Positions 9,502 through 20,045 of a stretch of DNA of 64,000 bases are shown here, piece after piece. Positions within the stretch are counted from its first letter, which is position 1; each line of letters opens with the position of its first letter. The position numbers and the translations under genes were made by a program. Origin of the DNA: Corynebacterium comes (lineage in GTDB: Bacteria > Actinomycetota > Actinomycetes > Mycobacteriales > Mycobacteriaceae); assembly GCF_009734405.1 (NCBI RefSeq), contig NZ_CP046453.1, positions 1,488,001-1,552,000 on the forward strand. The letters run 5' to 3'. The notes beneath the pieces are model-generated. The model was not told where the DNA came from. It worked only from the letters and a program-made list of their open reading frames with translations, and searched no databases.

Positions 9502-9936
9502 TCAGCGCCGCGCCGCGAACCAGTCCAGCGCCAGCACGTATCCCCGGACGCCCAGTCCGGCGATCACTCCCCGGGCGATGGCGGACAGGTACGAGTGCGC
9601 CCGGAAGTCCTCGCGGGCGTGGACGTTGGAGATGTGCACCTCGACGAAGCCGGGACCGTCCGACACCTCAGCCAGCGCATCGCGCAGCGCCACGGAGGTG
9701 TGCGTGAAGCCGCCGGGGTTGATGATCACCGGCCAGCTCTCATCGGCGGCCTCGTGCACCCAGTCGATGAGGTCACCCTCATGGTTGGACTGGCGGCACT
9801 CCACCTCGACGCCGAGTTCTTCGGCGCGGTCGGCGATGAGCTTCTCGACGTCACGCAGCGTCGTCGTCCCGTACACCTCCGGCTGGCGCTTACCCAGTCG
9901 GTTGAGGTTGGGGCCGTTGAGGACGAGGACCTTCAT
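9502..9936 (-). CDS. aroQ: 3-dehydroquinate dehydratase, type II
   Basis: 144 residues, a cytosolic dodecameric type II dehydroquinase that converts 3-dehydroquinate to 3-dehydroshikimate. Motifs are [17 protein letters not shown] with the catalytic Tyr, [34 protein letters not shown] and the catalytic His in [10 protein letters not shown]. The start overlaps the aroB stop by one base (TGATG), so translation is coupled. It is the last of the four contiguous aro genes aroC-aroK-aroB-aroQ. Confidence 0.96.
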   Translation of the reverse strand: MKVLVLNGPNLNRLGKRQPEVYGTTTLRDVEKLIADRAEELGVEVECRQSNHEGDLIDWVHEAADESWPVIINPGGFTHTSVALRDALAEVSDGPGFVEVHISNVHAREDFRAHSYLSAIARGVIAGLGVRGYVLALDWFAARR

Positions 9937-11012
9937 CAGTTCCCCCGGGAGATCGCCGCGTAGGCGCCCCGGAGCTCATCGAGCGACGGCCCCTCGAGAC
10001 GGGTAGTCTCCCCTGCCCCGGTGAGCGCCACGAAGCGGATGTTGCCGTCGCGGTTCTTCTTGTCGCGGGTCATCGCGGAGTACAGGTCATCGAAGTGACC
10101 GCCCGGGTAGCTGGTGGGCAGGCCGATGGACCCGAGGATCCTTTCGTGGCGGGCGACGAGGTCAGCGTCGATGAGCCCGCGGGAGGCCGCCAGGTGGGCG
10201 ATGAACATCATGCCCACGGCAACGGCGTTGCCGTGGCGCCAGCGGTAGTTCTCACGCAGCTCGACGGCATGGCCGAAGGTGTGGCCGTAGTTGAGGATCT
10301 CGCGCAGGCCCGACTCCTTGAGGTCCTCGCCGACGACGCCGGCCTTGACGGTGACGGAGCGGGCGATGAGTTCGGGCAGGTGGCCGTCGGCACGCAGGCA
10401 GGCGGCGGGGTCCTCCTCGTAGCGCTCGAGGATGACCGGGTCAGCGATGAAACCGGTCTTGATGATCTCGGCCGAACCGGCGACGATCTCCTCCCGCGGC
10501 AGGGTGGCCAGGCGGTCGAGGTCGATGAACACGTCCGTGGGCTCGTGGAAGGCCCCGACGAGGTTCTTGCCGGCGGCTGTGTTGATGCCCGTCTTGCCGC
10601 CGACGGCCGCATCAACCATGGCCAGGAGCGTGGTGGGCGCCTGGATGACCTTGATGCCCCGCATCCAGGCCGCGGCGACGAACCCGGCGAGGTCGGTGAC
10701 GGCACCTCCACCCAGACCGACGATGACGTCCCGACGCCCGAATGTCTCCTCGCCGAGACGATCCCACAGAGCGCCCGCCACGTCGAGGGTCTTACCTGCC
10801 TCCGCGTCGGGTACCGGCGCGAGGACGACCTCCAGCCCACGGGCCTCGAGCGCGGCGCCGAGCCTGCCGGCCGGCTCGACCAGGGTCGGCTGGTGGATGA
10901 CCATGACCTTGGCCGCACCGGTGGCGGCGGCGCAGTCGGCGACGGCGTCATCGAGGTTGTGGTCGATGGTGACCTGGTACGGGGCTGGTCCGTTGACCGG
11001 AATCGTCGTCAC
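9936..11012 (-). CDS. aroB: 3-dehydroquinate synthase
   Basis: 358 residues. It converts DAHP to 3-dehydroquinate using NAD and a divalent metal. The glycine-rich NAD site is [18 protein letters not shown] near 98-115, with [19 protein letters not shown] after it. Metal ligands lie in the [13 protein letters not shown] and [12 protein letters not shown] segments. Length is typical. It sits 24 bp downstream of aroK and overlaps aroQ. Confidence 0.97.
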   Translation of the reverse strand: MTTIPVNGPAPYQVTIDHNLDDAVADCAAATGAAKVMVIHQPTLVEPAGRLGAALEARGLEVVLAPVPDAEAGKTLDVAGALWDRLGEETFGRRDVIVGLGGGAVTDLAGFVAAAWMRGIKVIQAPTTLLAMVDAAVGGKTGINTAAGKNLVGAFHEPTDVFIDLDRLATLPREEIVAGSAEIIKTGFIADPVILERYEEDPAACLRADGHLPELIARSVTVKAGVVGEDLKESGLREILNYGHTFGHAVELRENYRWRHGNAVAVGMMFIAHLAASRGLIDADLVARHERILGSIGLPTSYPGGHFDDLYSAMTRDKKNRDGNIRFVALTGAGETTRLEGPSLDELRGAYAAISRGN

Positions 11013-11036
11013 GGGTGGGTTCCTTTTCGGGGGTGT

Positions 11037-11585
11037 CTAGAGGGTGTCCAGGAAGCCGAGGATGTCGGCGACGGACTGCTGTGGGGTGCGGCCGTCGGTA
11101 CGCACCCGGAAGTCTGCCACCTCATGGTATAGCGGGGCGCGTTGTTCCAGGAGCCGACGGTAGTGTGCCACCGGGTCGTCGGCGGCGAGCACGGGGCGGG
11201 AGGACTCGCTGGCGGTACGGCGCACGCCCTCCTCGACGGAGACGTCGATCCATACGACGCAGTGCTGGTTGAGCAGCTGACGGGTCGAGTCGGTGAGTAC
11301 CGCTCCCCCGCCGAGGCTGACGACCCCGCCGGTGCCCAGCGCCTTTTCGACGTGACGGGCCTCGAGCTGGCGGAAGGCGGGCTCACCGAGCTCACTGAAG
11401 ACCTCACCGCAGGACGTCCCCGCCTCCTCCTCGATGAGCTGGTCGGAGTCGACGAGCGGGAGGGACAGGGCGTGCGCCAGTCGGCGACCGATGGTGGATT
11501 TTCCGGCGCCGGGTGGGCCGACGAAAACCACCTTCGGGCGGGTGTGGCACACGGTGGGATGCACCTCGGACTCCGGGCTGGTCAT
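11037..11585 (-). CDS. aroK: Shikimate kinase
   Basis: 182 residues, a small nucleoside-monophosphate-kinase fold enzyme that phosphorylates shikimate. The Walker A site GPPGAGKSTIGRRLA lies near 27-41, the shikimate-binding Asp is in LVDSDQLIEEEAG, and LGGGAVL is near 95. The N-terminus has about 20 residues before the P-loop region, slightly longer than usual. The ATG follows the aroC stop directly (TAGATG). Confidence 0.96.
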   Translation of the reverse strand: MTSPESEVHPTVCHTRPKVVFVGPPGAGKSTIGRRLAHALSLPLVDSDQLIEEEAGTSCGEVFSELGEPAFRQLEARHVEKALGTGGVVSLGGGAVLTDSTRQLLNQHCVVWIDVSVEEGVRRTASESSRPVLAADDPVAHYRRLLEQRAPLYHEVADFRVRTDGRTPQQSVADILGFLDTL

Positions 11586-12806
11586 CTACGCCTCCCCGGC
11601 ATCCTGGAACCGCAGTCGCTGCGCGACGTACTCGTTGTACGACCCGATGTTGCGGCGGGTCTCGGCGACGGAGTCGCCACCGAACTTCTCCAGCACCGCA
11701 CGGGCGAGGACGAGCGCGACCATCGCCTCGGCGACGACGCCGGCGGCCGGGACGGCGCAGACGTCGGAACGCTGGTGGATGCCGGTCGCAGCGGAACCGT
11801 CGGCCATGTCGACGGTCTTCAGGGCACGCGGGACGGTCGAGATCGGCTTCATCGCGGCGCGGACGCGCAGGGTCTGGCCGTTGGTCATGCCCCCCTCGAC
11901 GCCGCCGGCGCGGTTGCTGAGGCGGTCGACGCCGTCCTCGGTGCGCACCATCTCGTCGTGCGCCTCGCTGCCACGGCGACGGGCCTCCTCGAAGCCGTCG
12001 CCGACCTCGACGCCCTTGATCGCCTGGATGCCCATCAGGGCGGCCGCGAGCTGGGCGTCGAGACGATCATCGCCGGACACATGGGAGCCCAGGCCGATGG
12101 GCAGGCCTTCGACGACGACCTCGACGACGCCGCCGAGGGTGTCGCCGGCCTTCTTGGCGGCCTCGATCTCGGCGATCATGGAGGTTTCGGCCCCGGCATC
12201 GAAGGCACGCACCGGCGAACCGTCGATGGCGGCCAGGTCCGCGAAGGTCGGCTCCGGGCCGGTGTAGGGCTCGGAGCGGCCGATGGAGATGACGTGCGAG
12301 AGCACCTCGACGCCGAGGGTCTCCCGCAGGAAGCTACGTGCCACGGCGGCGGCGGCCACCCTGGCCGCGGTCTCGCGTGCCGAGGAACGCTCCAGGATCG
12401 GACGCGCCTCGTCCTGGTTGTACTTGACCATGCCGGCGAAGTCGGCGTGTCCCGGACGCGGGCGGGTGAGCATGGCGCCGCGGCCGGAGCTCATCGCGGC
12501 GGCGACCTCCTCATCCCCCATGTCGACCGGCTCGGCCGACATGATGGTGGTCCACTTCGGCCACTCCGTGTTCCCGATCATGATGGCGATCGGGCTACCC
12601 ATGGTCTTCCCGTGCCGGATGCCGGTGAGCAGGGTGAGCTCATCGGCCTCAAACTTCATGCGGGCACCGCGTCCGTAGCCGAGTCGGCGACGTGCAAGCT
12701 GCTCGGCGATCTCTTCCCGGGTCACGGAGACACCGGCGGGCATGTGTTCAAGCAGGGCAATCAGGGCCTGACCGTGGGATTCCCCTGCTGTGGTCCATCG
12801 AAGCAT
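11586..12806 (-). CDS. aroC: Chorismate synthase
   Basis: 406 residues. It performs the FMN-dependent 1,4-elimination of EPSP to chorismate. Family signatures are [15 protein letters not shown] at the start, [15 protein letters not shown] near 132-146, and [25 protein letters not shown] and [14 protein letters not shown] further on. The length fits the actinobacterial enzyme, which is longer than E. coli AroC. It is first in the tightly packed aroC-aroK-aroB-aroQ run, 12 bp from the prepilin-peptidase-like gene. Confidence 0.97.
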   Translation of the reverse strand: MLRWTTAGESHGQALIALLEHMPAGVSVTREEIAEQLARRRLGYGRGARMKFEADELTLLTGIRHGKTMGSPIAIMIGNTEWPKWTTIMSAEPVDMGDEEVAAAMSSGRGAMLTRPRPGHADFAGMVKYNQDEARPILERSSARETAARVAAAAVARSFLRETLGVEVLSHVISIGRSEPYTGPEPTFADLAAIDGSPVRAFDAGAETSMIAEIEAAKKAGDTLGGVVEVVVEGLPIGLGSHVSGDDRLDAQLAAALMGIQAIKGVEVGDGFEEARRRGSEAHDEMVRTEDGVDRLSNRAGGVEGGMTNGQTLRVRAAMKPISTVPRALKTVDMADGSAATGIHQRSDVCAVPAAGVVAEAMVALVLARAVLEKFGGDSVAETRRNIGSYNEYVAQRLRFQDAGEA

Positions 12807-12818
12807 GCGGCCATTGTC

Positions 12819-13277
12819 TCACGTGGGGCTGCCGGGTGATGTCAAGACTCCCTGACATGCCCCGAGAAAGACCACCAGACCCGTCCCCACCAGCATCGAT
12901 GGCCCGTGGGGCACCACCGTCCCCCGCTGCGCGACACCTCGGACGACCGTCACGGCGCTCGCCGTGACCGCCGCCGCGAGGACACCTCCACCGCCGCCTG
13001 CGGCGGCCGCGAGCACCCCGAGGCTCAGTGCCAGCTTGATGTCGCCGCCCCCTGTCCCGCGGCTGACCACCCCACCGATGAGATACACCCCGGACCAGCC
13101 CAACCCGCCCAGGAGGAGCGCAGGCTCAGTCAGCAGTGCCCCCAGCGCGGCGCCGAGGGCCGCGGGCAGGGTGAGACGGTCCGGGAGGCGGCACCGTGTT
13201 TCGTCGTGAAGCACGAGCAGGACCACCCACCAGACGACGATGATGACCGCTCCCCCGAGCGGCAGAATCCCCCACAC
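12819..13277 (-). CDS. Prepilin-peptidase-like (A24 family) membrane protein
   Basis: About 152 residues when started at GTG 13277, 10 bp after the aroE stop. A longer in-frame version would overlap aroE and encodes only low-complexity residues. The protein is mostly transmembrane. Two aspartates of the A24 peptidase pair are visible: one in LHDETRCRLPDRLTLP and one in the GGGDIKL motif. It lacks the N-terminal zinc/methyltransferase domain of PilD-type enzymes, as usual for actinobacterial short forms. No pilin or secretion ATPase gene is near. A gene of this kind sits at the same aro/aroE position in mycobacteria (synteny from memory). Substrate unknown. Confidence 0.75.
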   Translation of the reverse strand: MWGILPLGGAVIIVVWWVVLLVLHDETRCRLPDRLTLPAALGAALGALLTEPALLLGGLGWSGVYLIGGVVSRGTGGGDIKLALSLGVLAAAAGGGGGVLAAAVTASAVTVVRGVAQRGTVVPHGPSMLVGTGLVVFLGACQGVLTSPGSPT

Positions 13278-13287
13278 CCGTGGGACG

Positions 13288-14130
13288 CTACCCCAGGGAC
13301 GCCTCGAGTGCGCGGCGCATGACCTCCCGGGGCGCGGGGCGACCGGTGAACTGCTCGAACTGGCCGTAGGCCTGGTGCGCGAGCATGACATGCCCGCCGA
13401 CGGTGAGGTAACCGTTGGCGGCGGCCGCCACCGTCAGCGGGGTCGGCCACGGCTCGTAGATGACGTCGAGGATCGGGGCGTGCGCGAGCGACTGCTCATG
13501 GCCCTCGACGGCCGCGGAGGGCACGGTGGAGACGATGACGTCCGCCTTCTGCGCCGCAGCGGCCAGGTCGGAATCGAAACCGGTGAAGCGGAACGTCACG
13601 CCGAGGGGTTCGAGCAGCGGCGCCAGTTCCCGGCTGCGGTCGGAGCGGTTGACCACCGTGATGTCGGTGATCCCGGTATGCGCCAGTGCCCACAAGGCGG
13701 GGCGTGCCGTGCCACCGCCGCCGATGACCACGGCGCGGCGGGCCTCGGTGATCCGCTCACCGAGCAGCTCGCCCAGCGCGCCGGCGATCCCGTCGCAGTC
13801 GGTGTTGTCGGCCCGCCATCCGGCCTCGGTGCGCACGAGGGTGTTGGCCGAGCCGATCTGCCGCGCACGGTCGGTGACCTCGTCGGCGAACTCCAGGGCG
13901 GCGAACTTGGCGGGCATGGTCACCGAGAAACCGACGTACTCCTCCCCTGCCTCCCCGACGACGGTGGGCAGCTCCTCGGCGGTGCACTCGATGCGCGAGT
14001 ACTCCCAGTCATTCATACCCAGCGCCTCATAACCCGCGTTGTGCAGGATGGGCGAGCGGGAATGCCCGATCGGGGAACCGAGCACCGCCGCGCGGTGGCG
14101 GATGTCGGGGATTTCCAGGGGGTGGCTCAT
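13288..14130 (-). CDS. aroE: Shikimate dehydrogenase
   Basis: 280 residues. It reduces 3-dehydroshikimate to shikimate. The substrate-binding SPIGHSRSPILHN segment is near 19-31, the catalytic Lys lies in SVTMPAKFAAL (the usual Asn-Val-Thr is Ser-Val-Thr here), ADNTDCDGIAGAL carries the catalytic Asp, and VIGGGGTARPALWAL is the dinucleotide loop. The start overlaps the mltG stop by 4 nt. It is one of the five shikimate-pathway genes in this cluster. Confidence 0.93.
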   Translation of the reverse strand: MSHPLEIPDIRHRAAVLGSPIGHSRSPILHNAGYEALGMNDWEYSRIECTAEELPTVVGEAGEEYVGFSVTMPAKFAALEFADEVTDRARQIGSANTLVRTEAGWRADNTDCDGIAGALGELLGERITEARRAVVIGGGGTARPALWALAHTGITDITVVNRSDRSRELAPLLEPLGVTFRFTGFDSDLAAAAQKADVIVSTVPSAAVEGHEQSLAHAPILDVIYEPWPTPLTVAAAANGYLTVGGHVMLAHQAYGQFEQFTGRPAPREVMRRALEASLG

Positions 14131-15317
14131 CGGTTGGTGTCCAGGACCCCGGACTCGAGCGCCTGGTTCACGTCGGCCAGGTGCTCCTCGAAGGTGTCGT
14201 TGAAGACCGTGGTGCCGTCGCGGTCGACGGTGACGAAGAACAGCCAGTTACCCTCGGCAGGGTTCTCCATCGCCTCGATCGCCTCGATCGACGCCGCCGC
14301 GATCGGGGTCTCCGGCAGTCCGTCCATGGCGTAGGTGTTCCACGGGGTGACCTGGGCGCGGTCCTCGTCGGTGGTGGCGATCTCGACGTCGGTGAGTCCG
14401 TAGTTGACGGTGGAGTCGAACTCCAGACGCATCGGCTCATCCAGACGGTTGAGGATCACCCGGGCGACCTTGTCGAAGTCGCCCGCCGGCGCCTCACGCT
14501 CGACCAGGGACGCCGCGGTGAGCAGCTCGTAGGGGGTCAGCCCCAGGGCACGGGCCCGGTCGACGATGCCGGTGTCCTCGTACTGCTTCGCGGAACGGGT
14601 GACCAGGTCGGTGATGATCTCCTCGGCGTCCAGCTCCGGGTTGACCACATACCGGCCGGGGACGATGAGGCCCTCGAGTCGCTTGGGGTCTTCACCGCGC
14701 GCCGCGACGGCCTCGAGAGCCCACTCCGGCACACCGAGGGCGGCCGGATCTGCGGTGGCCCCGACTCGCTGCAGGTCCTGTGTGCTGATGCAGTTGGAGG
14801 ATCCCTCGGTGCAGGTGACCTGCGAGATCTGGGTGTAGACGCCGGGGCGGTTGGCGCCGCCGACGACCTGGACGTCCAGAAGGGTGGAACCACCGTGAAT
14901 GTCCAGCAGTTCGACCAGGTTGCCCGGATCCAGCAGTGCCTGGACCGCGGCCGCGGCGCTCATCTCACTCTGCAGACGGTAGAAGCCCGGCTGGATGTTG
15001 GCTGCGTTGGGGTTGTTCGCTGCGGCGGTCTGGAAGGCCGCGTCAGTCATCACCACGCCGCGCTCCTCCAGCTCCGGGCCGAGCTGCGACACCGAGGATC
15101 CCTCGGGCACCTCGACGAGCTGGTAGACGCCGTTGCCACTGCCCTGGTAATCACGCGCGTTGACCGTGGGGTCCTCCCCGGAGATCTGGACGCCAATGTA
15201 GATGACCGCACCGATGATGAGGATCAGCGAGGCGATGAGGACCGCGAGTCCGCGTTGGCGACGTTTCACGAACTGCGGCTCCATCCTGCGCGAGGACCTC
15301 TGGGACTGTGTTCTCAT
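14127..15317 (-). CDS. mltG: Endolytic murein transglycosylase MltG (YceG-like)
   Basis: 396 residues. A basic cytoplasmic N-terminus is followed by one transmembrane helix near 26-46 and a large extracellular part. The YceG catalytic region reads [25 protein letters not shown], with the catalytic Glu, and later [10 protein letters not shown] and [14 protein letters not shown]. MltG cuts nascent glycan strands in the membrane and sets chain length. It sits between aroE and ruvX with 4-nt overlaps on both sides, the usual actinobacterial arrangement. Confidence 0.93.
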   Translation of the reverse strand: MRTQSQRSSRRMEPQFVKRRQRGLAVLIASLILIIGAVIYIGVQISGEDPTVNARDYQGSGNGVYQLVEVPEGSSVSQLGPELEERGVVMTDAAFQTAAANNPNAANIQPGFYRLQSEMSAAAAVQALLDPGNLVELLDIHGGSTLLDVQVVGGANRPGVYTQISQVTCTEGSSNCISTQDLQRVGATADPAALGVPEWALEAVAARGEDPKRLEGLIVPGRYVVNPELDAEEIITDLVTRSAKQYEDTGIVDRARALGLTPYELLTAASLVEREAPAGDFDKVARVILNRLDEPMRLEFDSTVNYGLTDVEIATTDEDRAQVTPWNTYAMDGLPETPIAAASIEAIEAMENPAEGNWLFFVTVDRDGTTVFNDTFEEHLADVNQALESGVLDTNR

Positions 15318-15823
15318 GGGTGCAGCTCCTGGTTGTTGGCGGCCCGGGCGTCGAGCCAGGACTGGAGGATCTCCACGGCGGCCGCCTGGTCGATGAACTT
15401 GCGACCGGCTTTCTCGGAGACCCCGGACGCGCGCAGCGCAGCGGTGGCAGCCACGGTGGTCAGCCGCTCGTCGGCCATCCGTACCGGGACGGACCTGCCG
15501 GCACCGACCAGCCGGCGGTTGATGCGGAAGGCTATCTCCTTCGCATGCTTCACGCTCGTCGAACCGTGCCCTTTGAGGTTCCGGGGCAGACCGACGACGA
15601 TCTCGACTGCGTCGTACTCGTCGATGATCTCCAGCAGGCGGTCGATGTCCGCTTTGTCGCGGTCCTTGAAGCCGGTCTCCCTGGCGACGGTCTCCAGCGG
15701 AGTCGCGAGCTTCGCGTCCCTGTCGGAAACAGCCACCCCTATGCGCACGGTTCCTACGTCGAGGCCGACGCGACGCCCGTTGCCGGGGTCGTCGGCGCCG
15801 GGCTTATCCGGTGTTACCAGCAT
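15314..15823 (-). CDS. ruvX: Holliday junction resolvase-like RuvX/YqgF
   Basis: 169 residues with an RNase H-like fold. Acidic residues lie in [15 protein letters not shown] near 21-35, [10 protein letters not shown] follows, then DERLTTVAA and a C-terminal [16 protein letters not shown]. The family acts in rRNA 5' maturation and possibly junction resolution. The stop overlaps the mltG start (ATGA). Confidence 0.92.
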   Translation of the reverse strand: MLVTPDKPGADDPGNGRRVGLDVGTVRIGVAVSDRDAKLATPLETVARETGFKDRDKADIDRLLEIIDEYDAVEIVVGLPRNLKGHGSTSVKHAKEIAFRINRRLVGAGRSVPVRMADERLTTVAATAALRASGVSEKAGRKFIDQAAAVEILQSWLDARAANNQELHP

Positions 15824-15940
15824 GGTGCGTCGGTGACCTTTCGTCGCGTCGGTGGGGATACACGGTTTTCAGCGGTGCTCTCAAGGTATCGGGGATCACA
15901 TCCGGTTGATGACATGACCCCCGGCGTGTCCCGAATTGTC

Positions 15941-18607
15941 CTAGAGTCCCGCCAGTTCCTCGCGGACGGCGCGGAAACCGGCCTCGAGGCCGTCGGCATT
16001 CGTGCCGGAGCCCTGCGCCATGTCGGGCTTTCCGCCACCCCGGCCATCGACGTAACCGGACAGCAGCTTGACCAGGTCACCGGACTTCACACCCAGCTCC
16101 ACGGCCTCCTTTGTGGCACCGACGATGAAAGGCAGCTTCCCGTCGTCGGCGGAGGCCAGCACCACCACACCCGGCTTACCTGACAGTCGGCCACGCAGAT
16201 CGGTGGCCGCGGTGCGCAGATCGCCGCCGGACACACCGTCCGGCAGGCGGTGGGTGAGGACGGTGAACTTACCCACCTCGGTGGCCTGGCTGACCAGCTC
16301 GCCGGTCTGGGAAACCAGCTGCTGACGGTGCAGGTTCGCGATCTCCTTTTCGGCTGCCCTGAGCTTCTCCGTGAGCTGCGCGATACGGTCCGGCAGCTCG
16401 TCGGTCGGAGACTTCAGGGAAGCGGCCACACCGGAGGCCAGTGCGGCCTCCTTGGACAGGAACTTGAAGGAGTCCATGCCTGAGTAGGCCTCGATGCGAC
16501 GTGCTCCGGATCCGACGGATGATTCACCCAGCACCGCGACGGGGCCGATCTGGGAGGAGTAGTCCACGTGGGTGCCACCACACAGCTCGATGGAGAACGG
16601 GCCGCCGATCTCGACGACACGGACGTCGGAACCGTAGTTCTCGCCGAACAGCGCCATCGCGCCCATCTTCTTGGCCTGATCGAGAGTGGTCTCGATGGTG
16701 TTGACCGGCAGGTTCGAGTCCACGGCCTGGTTGGTGATCAGCGCGATCTCCTCCAGCTGGGCCGGCGCGAGCTGTTCGGTGTAGTTGAAGTCGAAGCGCA
16801 GGTAGCCCGGGCGGTTGAGCGAACCGGCCTGCACGGCGGTCGGGCCGAGGACCTGGCGCAGCGCTGCGTGGATGAGGTGGGTGGCGGTGTGTGCCTGGGT
16901 GGCGCCGTGACGCCAGTCCGAATCAACCTCCACGCGGACCGCCTGTCCCAGGTCGAGTCCACCGGAGACGACCTTCGCCTTGTGCACCCACAGCCGCTTG
17001 GCGATCTTCTGCACGTCCGTGACGTCGAGCACCGTGCCGTCGGTGACGATGCGGCCGCGGTCACCCATCTGGCCACCGGCCTCGGCGTACATCGGGGACA
17101 CGTCGAGGATGACCTCGACCTCGTCGCCCTCGCGCGCCTGGGTGACGGACATGCCGTCGGCGACCAGGCCGATGATCTTCGCGTCGGCGCTGAGCTCGGA
17201 GAAACCGATGAACTCGGTCGGGCTGTTGTCCACCCACTCGCGGTAGACGGACTCGTCGGCGTGGCCGTGCTTCTTGGCCACGTTGTCGGCCTTCGCGCGG
17301 GCGCGCTGCTCACTCATGGCGGCCTCGAAGCCCGCGACGTCAACCTCGAGACCGGCTTCGGCGGCCATCTCGAGGGTGAGATCGATGGGGAAGCCGTAGG
17401 TGTCGTGCAGGGTGAAGGCCTCCTCGCCGGAGAAGATCTCCGCCCCGCTCCCGCGGGTCTTGGCTGCTGCGTCATCGAAGCGGTGGGTGCCCGACTCCAG
17501 GGTCTTGAGGAAGGCACGCTCCTCGGTGACCGCCACGCGGCTGATGCGCTCGCGGTTCTCGGCGATCTCCGGGTAGGACGGGGTCATGGTGTCCATGATC
17601 ACGGCCATGAACTGCTCGAGGGTTTCACCGGTGGCGCCGAGCAGGCGGGCCGACCGGACGATACGGCGGAGCAGGCGACGCAGGATGTAGCCGCGGCCCT
17701 CGTTGGCGGGGGTCACGCCGTCAAGAATCAGCATCATGCCGGTGCGCGAGTGGTCGGCGATGACGCGGAAGCGGACGTCGGCGGCGTGCTCGGCGCCGTA
17801 CTTCGTGCCGGTGACCTTTTCCGCGGCGTCGATGACCGGACGCAGCAGGTCGGTCTCGTAGACGTTGTCCACGCCCTGGAGGATCGCTGCGACGCGCTCG
17901 ACGCCCATGCCGGTGTCAATGTTCTTCTTCGGCAGGTCACCGAGGATCTCGAAGGAGTCCTTGCCGGTGCCCTCGCCGCGCTCCTTCTCCATGAAGACCA
18001 GGTTCCAGATCTCCAGGTAGCGGGTGTCGTCGACAGCCGGGCCGCCCTCCTGGCCATGCTCGGGGCCACGATCGTAGTAGATCTCCGAGCAGGGGCCGCA
18101 GGGGCCGGGCACGCCCATGGACCAGTAGTTGTCTGCCATGCCGAGGCGCTGGATACGCGACGCGGGGACGCCGATCTCCTTCTCCCAGATCTCGGCCGCC
18201 TCGTCGTCGTCGAGGTAGACGGTCACCCAGAGGCGCTCGGGATCGAGGCCGTAGCCGCCGTCCGCCACCGGGTTGGTCAGCAGGTCCCAGGCGTGGCGGA
18301 TGGCGCCCTGCTTGAAGTAGGCGCCGAAGGAGAAGTTTCCGGCCATCTGGAAGAAGGTGTTGTGACGGGTGGTGACGCCGACCTCCTCGATGTCCAGGGT
18401 GCGCACGCACTTCTGGATGGAGGTGGCGGTGCCGTTGGGGTACGGCGGGTTCTGCTGGCCGAGGAAGTAGGGCTTGAACGGAACCATGCCCGCGTTGACG
18501 AACAGCAGGTCCGGGTCCTCGAGAATGAGGGACGCACTGGGCACGGCGGTATGGCCGGCCTTGACGAAGTGGTCGGTGAAACGCTCCCGGATCTCATGGG
18601 TCTGCAC
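15941..18607 (-). CDS. alaS: Alanyl-tRNA synthetase
   Basis: 888 residues, a full-length class II synthetase. The N-terminal catalytic core starts [20 protein letters not shown]. The editing domain carries [16 protein letters not shown] and [13 protein letters not shown] with the zinc-binding His and Cys. A C-Ala/DHHA1 glycine-rich segment ends the protein ([16 protein letters not shown]). The 117 bp between alaS and ruvX show no gene or clear hairpin. Confidence 0.97.
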   Translation of the reverse strand: MQTHEIRERFTDHFVKAGHTAVPSASLILEDPDLLFVNAGMVPFKPYFLGQQNPPYPNGTATSIQKCVRTLDIEEVGVTTRHNTFFQMAGNFSFGAYFKQGAIRHAWDLLTNPVADGGYGLDPERLWVTVYLDDDEAAEIWEKEIGVPASRIQRLGMADNYWSMGVPGPCGPCSEIYYDRGPEHGQEGGPAVDDTRYLEIWNLVFMEKERGEGTGKDSFEILGDLPKKNIDTGMGVERVAAILQGVDNVYETDLLRPVIDAAEKVTGTKYGAEHAADVRFRVIADHSRTGMMLILDGVTPANEGRGYILRRLLRRIVRSARLLGATGETLEQFMAVIMDTMTPSYPEIAENRERISRVAVTEERAFLKTLESGTHRFDDAAAKTRGSGAEIFSGEEAFTLHDTYGFPIDLTLEMAAEAGLEVDVAGFEAAMSEQRARAKADNVAKKHGHADESVYREWVDNSPTEFIGFSELSADAKIIGLVADGMSVTQAREGDEVEVILDVSPMYAEAGGQMGDRGRIVTDGTVLDVTDVQKIAKRLWVHKAKVVSGGLDLGQAVRVEVDSDWRHGATQAHTATHLIHAALRQVLGPTAVQAGSLNRPGYLRFDFNYTEQLAPAQLEEIALITNQAVDSNLPVNTIETTLDQAKKMGAMALFGENYGSDVRVVEIGGPFSIELCGGTHVDYSSQIGPVAVLGESSVGSGARRIEAYSGMDSFKFLSKEAALASGVAASLKSPTDELPDRIAQLTEKLRAAEKEIANLHRQQLVSQTGELVSQATEVGKFTVLTHRLPDGVSGGDLRTAATDLRGRLSGKPGVVVLASADDGKLPFIVGATKEAVELGVKSGDLVKLLSGYVDGRGGGKPDMAQGSGTNADGLEAGFRAVREELAGL

Positions 18608-18677
18608 GGCAGTGGTCCTCGCTTCTGACAGATTGTTGTCTGGGTCGGGGTACCACTCTACTCGCCAACGTCAAGTA

Positions 18678-20036
18678 CTACGTCTTCCCCCGGACGATCC
18701 TGCGCAGACGGCCGATGTAGTCGCGGATCCGCTTCTCCGCGCCGTGGTCGGTGGGCTCGTAGTACACGGCGTCGCCGAGCTGTTCCGGCAGGTACTGCTG
18801 CGTGACCACTCCGCGGGGGTCATCGTGCGGATACACGTAGCCCACGGCGTTACCGAGCTGCTTCGCCCCCTCATAGTGGCCGTCACGCAGGTGCGCGGGC
18901 ACGTGCCCGATCTTTCCCTCGCGGACATCCTGCTGGGCGGCGTTGATCGCGTTGTAGACCGCGTTCGATTTCGGTGCGGTGGCGAGGTGGACGGTGGCCT
19001 GGGCGAGAGTGAGCCGGGCCTCGGGCATGCCGATCAGCGCCACCGCCTGGGCCGCGGCGACCGCGGTCTGCAGTGCGGAGGGGTCCGCCATCCCGATGTC
19101 CTCGCTGGCGTGGATGACCAGGCGTCGGGCGATGAAGCGGGGGTCCTCCCCTGCCTCGAGCATGCGGGCGAGATAATGGAGAGCGGCATCGACGTCCGAA
19201 CCACGGATCGACTTGATGAAGGCGCTGACCACGTCGTAGTGCTGGTCGCCGTCGCGGTCATAGCGGACCACCGCCCGGTTGATGTTCCGGCGGATCACCT
19301 CGACGGTGATGGCCTCCCCTTCGGCGACGGCCTCAGCGGCGGCCTCCAGGTAGGTGAGGGCCCGGCGGGCGTCCCCGCCGGCGAGCAGCACGAGTTGGTC
19401 GAGCGCCTCATCCTCCGCGGTGACCCGCCCTGCCAGGCCGCGGTCGTCCACCAGGGCACGGCTGAGGACGTCGCGCACGGCGGCGGGGTCAAGCGGCATG
19501 AGCTGCAGCAGCAGCGAACGGGACAGCAGGGGCGCGACGACGGAGAAGGAGGGGTTCTCGGTGGTGGCGGCCACGAGGAGGACGGTGCGGTTCTCCACGG
19601 CCCCGAGCAACGCATCCTGCTGGGTCTTCGAGAAGCGGTGCACCTCATCGATGAACAGGACGGTGCGCTGCCCCTGGATGAGGTCACGGCGGGCGCGGTC
19701 GATGACCTCGCGGACCTGTTTGACCCCCGAGTTGAGCGCCGAGAGACCGACGAAGTTCTGATTCGTCGCCGTGGAGATCAACGACGCGATCGTCGTCTTA
19801 CCCGTACCTGGCGGGCCGTACAGGATGACCGACGCCTCCCCGGATCCCTCCACGAGGCGTCGTAACGGACGGCCCGGGCCCAGCAGATGCTCCTGACCGG
19901 CGATCTCCTCCAGGGTCCGCGGCCGCATGCGGGCGGCCAGCGGGGCATGATCACCGACGCGGAAGAAATCGGACCCGTGGAGACGTTCCGGGCCGTCCTG
20001 CGGCTCCGGAGTCCCGAACAACGTGTCCTGGCTCAA
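18678..20036 (-). CDS. rarA: Replication-associated recombination protein RarA (MgsA)
   Basis: 452 residues, an AAA+ ATPase acting at stalled forks. Walker [16 protein letters not shown] lies near 73-87, Walker [19 protein letters not shown] near 125-142 and the sensor [10 protein letters not shown] near 155. The C-terminal MgsA domain has [29 protein letters not shown] and ends in [14 protein letters not shown] sequence (here [13 protein letters not shown]). The gene order alaS-rarA is common in actinobacteria. Confidence 0.94.
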   Translation of the reverse strand: MSQDTLFGTPEPQDGPERLHGSDFFRVGDHAPLAARMRPRTLEEIAGQEHLLGPGRPLRRLVEGSGEASVILYGPPGTGKTTIASLISTATNQNFVGLSALNSGVKQVREVIDRARRDLIQGQRTVLFIDEVHRFSKTQQDALLGAVENRTVLLVAATTENPSFSVVAPLLSRSLLLQLMPLDPAAVRDVLSRALVDDRGLAGRVTAEDEALDQLVLLAGGDARRALTYLEAAAEAVAEGEAITVEVIRRNINRAVVRYDRDGDQHYDVVSAFIKSIRGSDVDAALHYLARMLEAGEDPRFIARRLVIHASEDIGMADPSALQTAVAAAQAVALIGMPEARLTLAQATVHLATAPKSNAVYNAINAAQQDVREGKIGHVPAHLRDGHYEGAKQLGNAVGYVYPHDDPRGVVTQQYLPEQLGDAVYYEPTDHGAEKRIRDYIGRLRRIVRGKT

Positions 20037-20045
20037 CGACTTCCC

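Noticed and set aside
16568..18628. A 686-codon open frame on the plus strand opposite alaS
   Set aside because: It is fully antisense to a clear alanyl-tRNA synthetase. Long opposite frames are common in high-GC DNA, and the translation is low-complexity (runs of Val, Gly, Leu, Asp) without recognisable domains.
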